A stretch of 64,000 nt of DNA from Hydrogenophaga sp. IBVHS1. GTDB taxonomy: Bacteria > Pseudomonadota > Gammaproteobacteria > Burkholderiales > Burkholderiaceae_C. Made by a program: the position numbers and the translations under genes. Location: the NCBI RefSeq assembly GCF_002127265.1, contig NZ_NFUU01000001.1:1612001-1676000 (forward strand), in the 5' to 3' direction. Under the pieces are notes generated by a model. The model did no database searches and had not been told where the DNA came from. It was given only the letters and a program-made list of their open reading frames with translations. Of this stretch, positions 18,605-28,042 are shown piece after piece; positions within the stretch are counted from its first letter, which is position 1; the number at the start of each line of letters is the position of its first letter.

Positions 18605-18723
18605 GGGCTTGGGGCCCCGGGCACAGACTTAAGCGGGGATTGGGCCGGAACTCCGCGACACGGGCCAGACTCTTTCAATCGACCCGATCACCCCGATCAA
18701 CATCTTCAAGGAACGCTTCCGAC

Positions 18724-19686
18724 ATGTCCCCTCAGGAACAACAATCCATCCTTTCCATTGCCCTGCTGGCGGCATTCGCTGATGGCAACAAGGCCGACGC
18801 CGAGCGCGAGTCGATCCGGCAGATGGCCGACACGCTGGGCCACGAGCCCGGTGGGAACGGCCTCGCCCGGCTGTACCAGGACGTGCTGCTCAAGCGCGTC
18901 TCGCTCAACGATGCGGTGGCTGGCCTGCAGGACCCGGGGCAGCGACAGCTGGCCTACGAGATGGCGGTGTGTGTGTGCGATGCGGATGGACGCCAGAGTC
19001 CGCCGGAGACCGCGTTCCTCAACGATCTGAAGACTCGCCTGAAACTGAATGCCACCGAGGCCACCGCTTTCGAGCGCGAGGCCGACGCCGTGGTCGATGC
19101 CGCCGAGGTGGCCGTGCCCGCCGTGGTGGCTGCAGCACCCGTGATCGCTGCGGTGCCCGCACCCACTGCGGCACGCGACGCCGAGCTGGACAAGTCCATC
19201 CTGAACTACGCGCTCCTCAATGGCGCACTGGAGCTGCTGCCGCAGTCCTGGGCGTCAATGGCCATCATTCCCCTGCAGGTGAAGATGGTGTATGCCGTGG
19301 GCAAGGCCCATGGCGTTGAGCTGGACCAAGGGCACATCCGCGAGTTCATCGCGGCGCTGGGCGTGGGCCTGACCTCGCAATACCTGGAACAGTTTGGCCG
19401 CAAGCTGCTCGGGGGCTTGCTGGGCAAGGCTGCCGGGCGCACGGTCGGGGGCATCGGCCGCGCGGCCACCGGCATGGCTTTCTCCTTTGCCACCACCTAC
19501 GCGCTGGGCCAGGTGGCCAAGCGTTACTACGCAGGTGGCCGGGTCATGAGCACCGATCTGCTCAAGCAGACTTTCCAGGACTTGCTCGGCCCAGCGAAAC
19601 AGATGCAGACGCAATACCTGCCTCAGATCCAGCAGAAGGCGGCCACGCTGGATGCGGGTCAGATCATGCAGATGATCCGGCAGTAA
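18724..19686 (+). CDS. TerB-like / DUF697-like protein
   Basis: This 320-residue protein has two parts. The N-terminal half (about 1-125) looks like a TerB-type helical domain: ALLAAFADGNKADAERESIRQMA and YEMAVCVCDADGRQSPPETAFLNDL are the acidic helix pairs of that fold. An Ala/Val/Pro linker (about 125-150) follows. The C-terminal half (about 155-320) is DUF697-like, with AIIPLQVKMVYAVGKAHG, a glycine-rich amphipathic stretch (KLLGGLLGKAAGRTVGGIGRAATG) and SFATTYALGQVAKRYYAGG. The family role is not settled; association with the inner membrane is likely. The gene stands alone and converges on the monooxygenase gene with a 4-nt gap. Confidence 0.75.
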   Translation: MSPQEQQSILSIALLAAFADGNKADAERESIRQMADTLGHEPGGNGLARLYQDVLLKRVSLNDAVAGLQDPGQRQLAYEMAVCVCDADGRQSPPETAFLNDLKTRLKLNATEATAFEREADAVVDAAEVAVPAVVAAAPVIAAVPAPTAARDAELDKSILNYALLNGALELLPQSWASMAIIPLQVKMVYAVGKAHGVELDQGHIREFIAALGVGLTSQYLEQFGRKLLGGLLGKAAGRTVGGIGRAATGMAFSFATTYALGQVAKRYYAGGRVMSTDLLKQTFQDLLGPAKQMQTQYLPQIQQKAATLDAGQIMQMIRQ

Positions 19687-19690
19687 GGCC

Positions 19691-20713
19691 TCAGGCCAGT
19701 TGCGGCGTGGCCTGCGCGGCCATTGCTTCGGCTGTGATCGTCAGCGAGCGCAGCCGCAGCGCCGGGTCGTACAGGTCGCTCACGATCATGAACTCGTCTG
19801 CCTCGGTGGTTTCGGCCAGTGTGGTGAGCCCTTCGCGCACGCCCTGCGGCCCGCCAATCACGGCCATGGCCAGAAAGTCCGCAATGCCGGCGCGTTCCTG
19901 GGGATGCAGGCGTTCCATGAAATGCTCCACCGGGGGCGGCAGCAGGCCGCGCCGCCCGGTCAGGATGCCCAGCACGCGCTGGTAGGTGCTGCTGGCCAGG
20001 AATTCGGCTTCCGCATCGGTCGGTGCGGCAATCACCGGCACCCCGACGATGGCGTAAGGCTTTTCCAGCGTGGCTGAGGGCTGGAACTGGCGGCGGTACA
20101 CGTCCAGCGCATGCATCAGCAAGCGCGGGGCAAAGTGCGAGGCGAAGGCGTAGGGCAGGCCGCGCTCGGCCGCCAGGCGCGCCGAGAACAGGCTCGATCC
20201 GAGCAGCCAGATGGGCACGTTGGTGCCGGCGCCGGGGTTGGCAATCAGGCGCTGCCCCGGCTGCGCGGGGCCGAGCAACTGCTGCAGTTCAGCCACGTCG
20301 CGCGGGAAGTCGGCTTCGGTTTCCACGCGATCGCGGCGCAGCGCGAGCATGGTGTGCGGGTCGGTACCGGGTGCGCGGCCCAGGCCGAGGTCGATGCGGC
20401 CCGGGTACAGCTCGGCCAGCGTGCCAAAGGCCTCGGCCACCACCAGCGGCGCGTGGTTGGGGAGCATCACGCCACCCGAGCCCACGCGCATGTGCTTCGT
20501 GCCGCCGGCGATGTGGCCCACCAGCACCGCGGTGGCCGAGCAGGCGATGCCGCTCATGTTGTGGTGCTCTGCCAGCCAGTAGCGGGTGAAGCCGAGCGAT
20601 TCGGCATGCTGTGCGGTGCGCAGCGCCACGGCGAGTGCCTCGGCCACGGTGCCGCCTTCGCGCACGGCAACCAGATCGAGCATGGAGAGGCGGATGTCTT
20701 GCAAGGTTTTCAT
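19691..20713 (-). CDS. Luciferase-like monooxygenase (MsnO8/YhbW-type LLM class oxidoreductase)
   Basis: This predicted flavin-dependent TIM-barrel oxidoreductase has 340 residues. The N-terminal sequence ([39 protein letters not shown]) and [22 protein letters not shown] are the standard opening of this LLM subfamily. [16 protein letters not shown] and [28 protein letters not shown] are further signatures. The natural substrate of most relatives is unknown. The ATG at 20713 follows the cysK stop by 4 nt, so it appears to be the last gene of an msrB-cysK-monooxygenase operon. No Shine-Dalgarno is evident, which fits translational coupling. Confidence 0.88.
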   Translation of the reverse strand: MKTLQDIRLSMLDLVAVREGGTVAEALAVALRTAQHAESLGFTRYWLAEHHNMSGIACSATAVLVGHIAGGTKHMRVGSGGVMLPNHAPLVVAEAFGTLAELYPGRIDLGLGRAPGTDPHTMLALRRDRVETEADFPRDVAELQQLLGPAQPGQRLIANPGAGTNVPIWLLGSSLFSARLAAERGLPYAFASHFAPRLLMHALDVYRRQFQPSATLEKPYAIVGVPVIAAPTDAEAEFLASSTYQRVLGILTGRRGLLPPPVEHFMERLHPQERAGIADFLAMAVIGGPQGVREGLTTLAETTEADEFMIVSDLYDPALRLRSLTITAEAMAAQATPQLA

Positions 20714-20717
20714 GGGA

Positions 20718-21638
20718 TCAGGCCGGCAGGAAGCCTTCGATGGACAGATAGCGCTCGCCGGTGTCGTAGTTGAAGCCGAGCACCACCGCGTTGGCCGGCA
20801 GTTCGGGCAACTTCTGCGCGATGGCGGCCAGCGTGGCTCCCGACGAGATGCCCACCAGCATGCCTTCTTCACGCGCGCAACGGCGCGCCATCTCGCGCGC
20901 GGGTTCGGCCTCGACCTGGATCACGCCGTCGAGCAGGGTGGTGTCGAGGTTGTTGGGGATGAATCCGGCGCCGATGCCCTGAATGGGGTGAGGCGAGGGC
21001 GCACCCCCAGAGATGACGGGCGAGGCCGCGGGCTCCACCGCAAACACCTGCAGCCTGGGCCAGCGCGCCTTGAGCACGCGAGCCACGCCCGTGATGTGCC
21101 CGCCGGTGCCCACGCCGGTGATGATGGCGTCGACGCCATCGGGAAAATCGGCGGCGATCTCTTCGGCCGTGGTGCGCACGTGCACGTCCACGTTGGCCGG
21201 GTTGTTGAACTGTTGCGGCATCCACGCGCCCGGCGTGCTGGCCACAATTTCTTCGGCGCGCGCGATCGAACCCTTCATGCCCTTCTCGCGCGGGGTCAGA
21301 TCGAAGCTGGCGCCGTAGGCCAGCATGAGGCGGCGGCGCTCGATCGACATGCTGTCGGGCATCACCAGAATGATCTTGTAGCCCTTGACGGCGGCCACCA
21401 TGGCCAGACCAATGCCGGTGTTGCCCGAAGTGGGTTCAACGATGGTGCCTCCGGGCTTCAGCGCACCGCTCTTCTCGGCGTCTTCCACCATGGCCAGCGC
21501 AATGCGGTCCTTGATGGAGCCGCCCGGATTGCTGCGCTCGGACTTGATCCAGACCTGCTGGCTGGAAGCGCCGAACAAACGCTGCATGCGGATGTGCGGC
21601 GTGTTGCCAATGGTCTGCAGGATGTTCTGGGCTTTCAT
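20718..21638 (-). CDS. cysK: Cysteine synthase A (O-acetylserine sulfhydrylase)
   Basis: This cytosolic PLP enzyme makes cysteine from O-acetylserine and sulfide. At 306 residues it is close to the family norm. The PLP lysine is K43 in [11 protein letters not shown]. The substrate loop is [12 protein letters not shown], the phosphate-binding loop is [13 protein letters not shown], and the Ser that contacts the PLP ring nitrogen is in [16 protein letters not shown]. The ATG overlaps the msrB stop as ATGA, and a Shine-Dalgarno-like AAGGACA lies inside the end of msrB. CysM is a less likely reading, given the conserved CysK-type active-site loops. Confidence 0.94.
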   Translation of the reverse strand: MKAQNILQTIGNTPHIRMQRLFGASSQQVWIKSERSNPGGSIKDRIALAMVEDAEKSGALKPGGTIVEPTSGNTGIGLAMVAAVKGYKIILVMPDSMSIERRRLMLAYGASFDLTPREKGMKGSIARAEEIVASTPGAWMPQQFNNPANVDVHVRTTAEEIAADFPDGVDAIITGVGTGGHITGVARVLKARWPRLQVFAVEPAASPVISGGAPSPHPIQGIGAGFIPNNLDTTLLDGVIQVEAEPAREMARRCAREEGMLVGISSGATLAAIAQKLPELPANAVVLGFNYDTGERYLSIEGFLPA

Positions 21639-22054
21639 GGCGTGTCCTTGGTGGGCTGGTGTTCCAGCGAGGCGGAATTCATGCAGTAGCGCAGGCCTGT
21701 GGGCGTAGGACCGTCTGGAAACACATGGCCCAGGTGCGCGCCGCACTGGCTGCACACAGTTTCCACCCGCGCCATGCCGTGGCTGCGGTCGGTGATTTCG
21801 GTGATGGCGCCGGGCACGGCCTGGGAAAAACTGGGCCAGCCGCAGCCCGCGTCAAACTTGGTGCTGGCGTCGAACAGGGTGTTGCCGCAGCAGATGCAGT
21901 GGTAGCTGCCGTCCGCCCACACCTGTTCGTATTTTCCGCTGTATGGCCGCTCAGTGGAGGCCTGCCGCGTCACTTCAAAGGCGCGCGGCTCGGCACCTTT
22001 TTTCACCAGCAGTTCACGCCATTCGGCATCGGACTTGTGGACGGGAAAGTTCAT
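21635..22054 (-). CDS. msrB: Peptide-methionine (R)-S-oxide reductase
   Basis: MsrB reduces the R-isomer of methionine sulfoxide in proteins and is a repair enzyme for oxidative damage. The 139-residue protein has both zinc-binding CxxC pairs (CICCGN and [12 protein letters not shown]) and the catalytic Cys in [10 protein letters not shown]. Other conserved blocks are [25 protein letters not shown] and [16 protein letters not shown] 22054 was chosen because it starts the family motif; a longer in-frame opening upstream overlaps selO. CTGGAGATCC precedes it. It is followed by cysK with an ATGA overlap. Confidence 0.96.
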   Translation of the reverse strand: MNFPVHKSDAEWRELLVKKGAEPRAFEVTRQASTERPYSGKYEQVWADGSYHCICCGNTLFDASTKFDAGCGWPSFSQAVPGAITEITDRSHGMARVETVCSQCGAHLGHVFPDGPTPTGLRYCMNSASLEHQPTKDTP

Positions 22055-22076
22055 GCGGATCTCCAGGTGAGTGGGG

Positions 22077-23567
22077 TCAGGAAGAGCAACTGATTTCAAT
22101 CTGGCTGGCCCATTCGGGCGGAAATCCAGCCAGGTCGTCGTTCCCGGCAAGTTCCTCATATGGGTGCTCAAGCACATTCTGCAACCGCGCCAGCTCGGTG
22201 AAGTCGCCTGCCTTGGCGCGCTGGATGGCGAGTTCGCCGAGGTGGTTGCGCAGCACCACGTGCGGGTTGGTGCGCAGCATGTGGTTCTGCGTGGTGGCGG
22301 CATTGAAGCCGGGTTGGCCATGCAGACGTTGATGCCAGCGCGAAGTCCAGGCGTCGAAGGCTTCGCGTTGCAGGAAGAGGTCGCGCACCGGCTCCAGGGT
22401 GCCGCTGAGGGAATGGCTGAGCCGGCGCCAGAAAATGGTGAAGTCCACCGCGTCCTGCGCCATGAGCTTCATGAGGTCTTCGGTCAGCGCGGCATCGCTT
22501 CCGTCCACATCGGTCAGGCCCAGCTTGGCGTTCATGCGGCGCTGCAACGCAGCCGGCATCAGCGCCTTGTAGGGTTCCAGCGCGTCCAGCGCCTGCTGCT
22601 GGTCGTCCATCAGCGGGAGCAGGGCCTGGCCCAGCGCAAACAGGTTCCAGTAAGCGATGTTGGGCTGGCGGTTGTAGGCGTAGCGACCGCCCGTGTCGGA
22701 GTGGTTGCAGATGTGGCCAGGATTGAACGCATCGAGGAACTGGAACGGGCCGTAGTCGATGGTGAGCCCGAGGATGCTCATGTTGTCGGTGTTCATCACC
22801 CCATGGCAAAAGCCTACCGCCTGCCACTGCGCCACCATGTCAGCGGTGCGCGCGCTCACGGCTTCAAGCAGGTTGGCGTAGGGATTGCCCTGCGTCTCAC
22901 GGCACGCTGGGTAGAACTGATCGATCACGAAGTCGGCCAGGGTGCGCAGGAGATCGTGCTGGCCCGTGTGCGAGAAATGCTCGAAGTGACCGAAGCGGAT
23001 GAAGCTGGGCGCCACGCGCGTCACCACCGCTGCAGTTTCAATTTCTTCGCGACGCACCGGCGCAGGCGACCCGATGACGCACAGCGCCCTGCTGGTGGGA
23101 ATGCCCAGCGCGTGCATGGCTTCGCTGCAAAGGAACTCGCGGATCGAACTGCGCAGCACGGCGCGCCCGTCGCCCATGCGCGAATAGGGCGTGAGGCCGG
23201 CGCCTTTTAACTGCACTTCCTGCGCACCGCTGACGGTGTTCACCTCGCCGAGCAGGATCGCACGGCCATCGCCCAACTGACCAGCCCAATGCCCGAATTG
23301 GTGGCCGCTGTAGACGCTGGCCAGCGGCTGCGAACCCAAGATTTCACCGTTGCCCGAAAACGCTTCCAGACCGGCAGACGATTGCAGCCAGGAGCGGTCC
23401 AGCCCCAGAAGATCGGCCACCGCCGTGCTGGTGCCCACCCAATGGGGACGGGGAAGCTGTGTGGGTTGCAGCCGGGTGAAGAAGGCCTCGCCGAGTTGGG
23501 CAAAGCGGTTGTGCCACGCCAGGCCCAGGTCCAGGGCCGCGCTGGGCGCATCGATCGCAGATGACAT
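22077..23567 (-). CDS. selO: Protein adenylyltransferase SelO (YdiU)
   Basis: SelO is a pseudokinase-fold enzyme that transfers AMP to proteins, including redox proteins, in oxidative stress. The 496-residue length is typical. Visible landmarks include [23 protein letters not shown], the family's [27 protein letters not shown], and [21 protein letters not shown] with metal-binding Asn and Asp. The C-terminus ISCSS carries a Cys where eukaryotic SelO has selenocysteine. ATG 23567 was chosen because AAAGGAAAA precedes it and it opens the conserved region; a longer frame runs into the divergent promoter. It lies 22 nt upstream of msrB. Confidence 0.95.
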   Translation of the reverse strand: MSSAIDAPSAALDLGLAWHNRFAQLGEAFFTRLQPTQLPRPHWVGTSTAVADLLGLDRSWLQSSAGLEAFSGNGEILGSQPLASVYSGHQFGHWAGQLGDGRAILLGEVNTVSGAQEVQLKGAGLTPYSRMGDGRAVLRSSIREFLCSEAMHALGIPTSRALCVIGSPAPVRREEIETAAVVTRVAPSFIRFGHFEHFSHTGQHDLLRTLADFVIDQFYPACRETQGNPYANLLEAVSARTADMVAQWQAVGFCHGVMNTDNMSILGLTIDYGPFQFLDAFNPGHICNHSDTGGRYAYNRQPNIAYWNLFALGQALLPLMDDQQQALDALEPYKALMPAALQRRMNAKLGLTDVDGSDAALTEDLMKLMAQDAVDFTIFWRRLSHSLSGTLEPVRDLFLQREAFDAWTSRWHQRLHGQPGFNAATTQNHMLRTNPHVVLRNHLGELAIQRAKAGDFTELARLQNVLEHPYEELAGNDDLAGFPPEWASQIEISCSS

Positions 23568-23677
23568 CGGAAGATTTTCCTTTGCTTGGGTTAACCCCGC
23601 TGTAGCAGGGCCAAGGAGTTGTGACAATACAAACAAAATAAGCCTTTTGTACTAATTTACCCCAGGGGGTTGTCTCC
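23568..23677. promoter_or_regulatory. Divergent promoter region between selO and the hybrid kinase
   Basis: This 110-bp gap has an A/T-rich core at 23619-23660, unusual for this window, between divergent genes. GTGACA at 23621-23626 resembles a -35 box for the kinase and several TA-rich hexamers follow, but no pairing at 16-18 bp is clean. For selO the reverse strand has TATTTT/TATTGT -10 candidates. Exact starts cannot be assigned. Confidence 0.4.
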
Positions 23678-26161
23678 ATGAATTTGCTTCGGGAACTTGT
23701 TGGCCGCCATCGCAGGTATCACCAGCTTGAACCCCAGATGCTCCGCTACGCCGCCATGGTGGGCCTGGTGGCGTATCCGTTGTTCTATTTGTCGCGCTTC
23801 ACCAAGAGCTCGCCTGGCTACGACGATTGGCCGCTCAGGTTGGCGGCCATGCTCGCATGCCTGCTGATCCTCTTTCCTGAACACTGGCCACGCTCGCTCA
23901 AGCCCCATTTCCACCTGGTCGCATGGGCGGTTCCGATCTTCTGTTTACCGTTCCTGTTTGTATTCACGTCGCTCAAGAATGGAGGAGGTCCGGTTGCGGT
24001 AGGCAACACACTGATGGCCGCGTTCTTCATCATTTTGCTGACCGATCGACGCAACATGTTCGTGATGCTTGCGGCCGGCTTCATCCTCGCCTTCGGCGTC
24101 TATTGGGCCTCTGACCCGAGCCCCCAGCTACCGATGGACTATGTGGCGAGGCTGCCCATCTTGCTGGTGGTGGTGGCAGGAGGGACCTTGTTCAAACATG
24201 GCGTTGAGCGTGCTGCGGCCATCAAGGTACGGCAGGCCTATGCCTCGCTCGCGGGATCAATCGCCCACGAAATGCGCAACCCACTCACGCAGTTCAAGCT
24301 GAGCCTCGAAGCATTCCAGCGGGTGCTGCCAGTGCCCACCTTGGAGGTGGAGCGCCAGGAGCTGGCCGCTGGAGATCTGAACACTCTTTACGAGCACATT
24401 GCCCAGGGAGAACTCGCGGTGCAACGCGGACTGCAGGTCATCGCCATGACGCTGGACGAGGTGCACGACATGCCCTTGAACTCCGATGGCTTCAGCCGCC
24501 TGCTGGCGGGTGAAACTTGTGCAAGGGCAGTGCAAGAGTTCGGCTATGAAGATGCGACCCACCGTGCGCAGGTGAGCTTGAGAGTGGAGTGCGACTTCTT
24601 CTTTCGGGCAGACGAGACCGCTTTCTTGTTTGTCATGTTCAACCTGATCAAGAACGCGCTGGCGAATCCGGGCGTGCGGGTTCAGATCGTTGTCGATGCG
24701 GGCCAGATTGAGGTGCGCGATGATGGGCCCGGTATCGCCCCCGAAGTGCAGGCGCGGCTTTTTCAACCGTTTTACAGCCAGGGCAAGGCCGGTGGCACCG
24801 GTCTGGGCCTTGCGTACTGCGCGCGCGTTATGGGGGCGTTCGGCGGGAGCATTACCTGTTCGTCCGTGCCGGGCCAGTCCACCTGCTTTCGGCTGACGCT
24901 GCCGCTGGTTACAGCTGCTGAACGCAACAAGGAGCTCACGACGATGCTGGCAAAGTCGCGCGCACTGTTCGACGGCCGACGCCTTCTGGTGGTGGAGGAC
25001 AACGCGGCAGTGCGTTTCCTCACCCGCCACAAGCTCGCATCCATGGGCGCCGTGGTCGATGAATGCTCAGATGGGGAGCAGGCCTTGCACATGCTGGCGC
25101 AGCAGCGCTACGACCTGATCGTGCTCGATCTCCACCTGCCCGCAATGGATGGCTACGCCCTGACCAAGCGCATTCGCGCAGGCCAACCCGGCATCGATCC
25201 GCAGTTGTGCATCGTCGCCTACTCCGGCGAGCCGATGGCTGTGGCCCAGATCAAGACGCGCAAGGCAACGATGAATGGATTTGTTGCCAAGCCAAGCGAG
25301 CAGTGTGCGCTGCTGAAAGCACTGTGCGATGCGATGGAGACCAGCCAGGCACGCGTCGCGGCGCAACAGGCGCCGTCGCTGGCCGGGCGTGCCGTTCTGC
25401 TGGCCGATGACAACGCTTACATCCGCAAGACCGTGGCCGCCTCGTTGCGTGCTGAGGGCGTTACCGTGGTCGAAGCGGACAACGGGCACAAGGTGATTTC
25501 GCGGCTCGCGACCATGGACCGCTGCGACGCCATTCTTCTGGACATCGAAATGCCCGGCATGGATGGCATTGAAACGGCTGGCGCCATTCGCGCCAGTGCC
25601 CTGGCGTGCCGACGAGCGCCAATCCTGGCTCTCACTGCGCATTCCTCGCCGAGCGTGTTGCAAGAAGCCCGGCGTGCCGGGATGGATGATTTGCTGGTCA
25701 AGCCCTTTGACATGGCCATGCTTCTTGAAAAATTGCATGCCTTGCCCCTGTGTGGCGCAGTGCGTGCCCGTGCACCGGAATCGAACCATCTGACGGGCGC
25801 CGACACCGTCAATCTGCTCGATATCAAGCGGCTTGACAACCACCGGCGCATTGGCGTGCTGGACGAACTGATGGTGGAGTATCTTCCCGCCATCGACCGC
25901 CTTCTTTGCGATGTGGAGGCCTCAGCGATGGCACAAGACACAAAAGCCTGCAGCGAGGCGCTTCACTCGCTCGTGGGCATGAGCGGCGAAGCTGGTGCCC
26001 AGGCGCTGCACCGGCTCGCGCGCCAGTGCCACGACCCCCTGGTTGAGGAGGGTCGCTGGCCCGCCCAAGCAGACTGGACGGGCGCGCTTCGCGAACTCGC
26101 CACCCAGACCCGGCGGGCACTGACTGACTACGCGGCCCCTGTTGAAGCAGGCAAAGACTGA
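23678..26161 (+). CDS. CqsS/PhcS-like hybrid histidine kinase with two receivers and HPt
   Basis: This 827-residue membrane sensor kinase has about six hydrophobic helices at 22-175, with no large periplasmic loop, as in autoinducer sensors of the CqsS/LqsS/PhcS type. The kinase follows: phosphoacceptor His197 in SIAHEMRNPLTQFK, an N-box FNLIKNALAN (about 321-330), DDGPGIAP and GGTGLGLAY. Receiver 1 has Asp484 (VLDLHLPAMDG) and receiver 2 has Asp622 (LLDIEMPGMDG). The C-terminal HPt has His763 (ALHSLVGMSG), so a full phosphorelay is built in. No output regulator or autoinducer synthase is adjacent. The assignment to the autoinducer-sensor group is by resemblance of the membrane part and the His position. 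Confidence 0.85.
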   Translation: MNLLRELVGRHRRYHQLEPQMLRYAAMVGLVAYPLFYLSRFTKSSPGYDDWPLRLAAMLACLLILFPEHWPRSLKPHFHLVAWAVPIFCLPFLFVFTSLKNGGGPVAVGNTLMAAFFIILLTDRRNMFVMLAAGFILAFGVYWASDPSPQLPMDYVARLPILLVVVAGGTLFKHGVERAAAIKVRQAYASLAGSIAHEMRNPLTQFKLSLEAFQRVLPVPTLEVERQELAAGDLNTLYEHIAQGELAVQRGLQVIAMTLDEVHDMPLNSDGFSRLLAGETCARAVQEFGYEDATHRAQVSLRVECDFFFRADETAFLFVMFNLIKNALANPGVRVQIVVDAGQIEVRDDGPGIAPEVQARLFQPFYSQGKAGGTGLGLAYCARVMGAFGGSITCSSVPGQSTCFRLTLPLVTAAERNKELTTMLAKSRALFDGRRLLVVEDNAAVRFLTRHKLASMGAVVDECSDGEQALHMLAQQRYDLIVLDLHLPAMDGYALTKRIRAGQPGIDPQLCIVAYSGEPMAVAQIKTRKATMNGFVAKPSEQCALLKALCDAMETSQARVAAQQAPSLAGRAVLLADDNAYIRKTVAASLRAEGVTVVEADNGHKVISRLATMDRCDAILLDIEMPGMDGIETAGAIRASALACRRAPILALTAHSSPSVLQEARRAGMDDLLVKPFDMAMLLEKLHALPLCGAVRARAPESNHLTGADTVNLLDIKRLDNHRRIGVLDELMVEYLPAIDRLLCDVEASAMAQDTKACSEALHSLVGMSGEAGAQALHRLARQCHDPLVEEGRWPAQADWTGALRELATQTRRALTDYAAPVEAGKD

Positions 26162-26273
26162 CCAGGCACCGACGATGCCCGGGCTGCCTGTTTCCTCCGG
26201 GACAACCCGCGCCATGTTGACCCGGTGCGCGGGCTAACATGCCCTTATCTTTTCAACCCCGACGGAGACCTCC

Positions 26274-27902
26274 ATGCTGGGCCAGATGCAGAGCCAACCA
26301 CTGCTGATTTCTTCCCTGATCGATCACGCTGAACGGCACCATGGCGAGGGCGAAATCGTCTCGCGCCGTGTCGAGGGTGACATCCACCGCAGCAACTGGC
26401 GCGAGGTGGCGCGCCGTTCCCGCCAGGTTGCCAATGCGCTGGATGGCCTGGGCTTGCCCATGGGGGATCGCGTGGCGACGCTGGCGTGGAACGGTTACCG
26501 CCATCTGGAACTGTATTTCGGCGTCAGCGGTACCGGCCGCGTGCTGCACACGCTCAATCCGCGCCTGCACCCCGACCAGCTGGTCTGGATCGTCAACCAC
26601 GCGGAAGACCGGGCCTTGTGCTTCGACATGAGCTTCCTGCCACTGGTCAAGGCGGTGGCGGCGCGTTGCCCCACGGTGAAGCACTGGGTGGCGCTGTGCG
26701 ACGCGGCGGCGTTGCCGGCCGACAGCGGCATCCCCGGCTTGCTGAGCTATGAGGCCTGGATCGGTGCCCAGCCGGATACCTGCACCTGGCCTACCTTCGA
26801 CGAGAACAGCGCCTCCAGCATGTGCTACACGAGCGGCACCACGGGCAACCCCAAGGCCGCGCTGTATTCGCACCGCTCCACCTTGCTGCACGCCTTCGGC
26901 GCGGCGCTGCCCGATGCCATGAGCCTCTCGGCGCGCGACAGCGTGTTGCCGGTGGTGCCCATGTTTCACGTCAACGCCTGGGGCATTCCGTATTCGGCCG
27001 CAGCCACCGGCTGCAAGCTGGTTTTCCCGGGTCCCGCGCTGGACGGCAAGTCGGTCTACGAACTCATCGAGGCTGAAAAGGTCAGCATGGCGGCCGGGGT
27101 GCCCACGGTATGGCAGATGCTGCTGGGCCACCTGCAGGCCGGCGGCCTGAAATTCAGCACCCTGAAGCGCACGGTCATTGGCGGCTCGGCCTGCCCGCCG
27201 GCCATGATCAACGCCTTCAACGACCAGTACGGCGTCGAGGTGCTGCACGCCTGGGGCATGACGGAGATGTCGCCCCTGGGCACGGTCTGCACGCTCAAGA
27301 ACGCGCAGCTCTCGCTGCCGGCCGATGAGCGGCTCAAGGTGCGCCTGAAGCAGGGTCGCGCCATCTTCGGCGTGGACATGAAGATCGTCGACGAGGCGGG
27401 CGAGGAACTGCCCTGGGACGGCAAGAGCTACGGCGATCTGCTGGTTCGCGGACCGTGGATCATCGCCAGCTATTTCAAGGGCGAAGGCGGCGATCCGCTG
27501 CGCGACGGCTGGTTTCCCACCGGCGACGTGGCCACCATCGACGCCGATGGCTTCATGCAGATCACCGACCGCAGCAAGGACGTGATCAAGTCCGGCGGCG
27601 AGTGGATCAGCTCGATCGACGTGGAAAACATCGCCATGGCCCACCCGGCGGTGGCGATGGCCGCCTGCGTGGGCATGCGCCATCCCAAGTGGGACGAACG
27701 CCCCATCGTGGTGGTGGTGAAGAAGCCGGGCGCGGAGGTCACGCGCGAGGAGCTGCTGGCCTTCTACGAAGGCAAGATCGCCAAGTGGCAGGTGCCCGAC
27801 GACGTGGTGTTCGTGGAAGCCATCCCGCTGGGCGCCACCGGCAAGATGCAGAAGATGACCCTGCGTCAGCAGCTGCAGGACTACGTGCTGCCGGGCGTCT
27901 GA
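26274..27902 (+). CDS. Medium/long-chain fatty acid-CoA ligase (AlkK-like)
   Basis: This 542-residue AMP-forming ligase activates carboxylic acids to acyl-CoA thioesters. The ATP-binding P-loop is [18 protein letters not shown] (about 183-200). The A5-type motif is [12 protein letters not shown], the hinge region is [21 protein letters not shown], and the C-terminal catalytic Lys is in [12 protein letters not shown]. The overall pattern is that of AlkK-like ligases. A CGGAGACCTCC segment just before the ATG supports the start. It is the first gene of the metabolic island and precedes the Liv-type importer by 140 bp, so it probably activates the imported acid; substrate chain length is not determined. 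Confidence 0.92.
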   Translation: MLGQMQSQPLLISSLIDHAERHHGEGEIVSRRVEGDIHRSNWREVARRSRQVANALDGLGLPMGDRVATLAWNGYRHLELYFGVSGTGRVLHTLNPRLHPDQLVWIVNHAEDRALCFDMSFLPLVKAVAARCPTVKHWVALCDAAALPADSGIPGLLSYEAWIGAQPDTCTWPTFDENSASSMCYTSGTTGNPKAALYSHRSTLLHAFGAALPDAMSLSARDSVLPVVPMFHVNAWGIPYSAAATGCKLVFPGPALDGKSVYELIEAEKVSMAAGVPTVWQMLLGHLQAGGLKFSTLKRTVIGGSACPPAMINAFNDQYGVEVLHAWGMTEMSPLGTVCTLKNAQLSLPADERLKVRLKQGRAIFGVDMKIVDEAGEELPWDGKSYGDLLVRGPWIIASYFKGEGGDPLRDGWFPTGDVATIDADGFMQITDRSKDVIKSGGEWISSIDVENIAMAHPAVAMAACVGMRHPKWDERPIVVVVKKPGAEVTREELLAFYEGKIAKWQVPDDVVFVEAIPLGATGKMQKMTLRQQLQDYVLPGV

Positions 27903-27954
27903 GCCCTGCGCCAGTCGCCCACCGGACAAAAGACAGCGGTTCAGTCGCCCGCGT

Positions 27955-27974
27955 GATAGCCCCTAGGGGCTATC
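27955..27974. promoter_or_regulatory. 20-bp perfect palindrome upstream of livK
   Basis: GATAGCCCCTAGGGGCTATC is a perfect palindrome centred about 78 nt before the livK ATG. An extended -10-like TAAGCT at 28002-28007 would put the centre of the palindrome near -49, a typical place for a dimeric activator. No T-tract follows, so a terminator for the ligase gene is unlikely. The regulator is not encoded nearby. Confidence 0.55.
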
Positions 27975-28042
27975 CCTGAGTGATGCGCAGCAGGGGGCTT
28001 GTAAGCTGTGCATCGCCCCCCAACCACCATCCGGAGACAGAC

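Noticed and set aside
18686-18704. Short direct repeat of CCCGATCA before the TerB/DUF697-like gene
   Set aside because: Two 8-bp units are not unusual at this base composition and no promoter element is aligned with them.
26206-26233. Stem CCCGCGC/GCGCGGG before the acyl-CoA ligase as a terminator
   Set aside because: The stem is perfect but no T-tract follows, and it lies close to a likely promoter with a TAACAT box.
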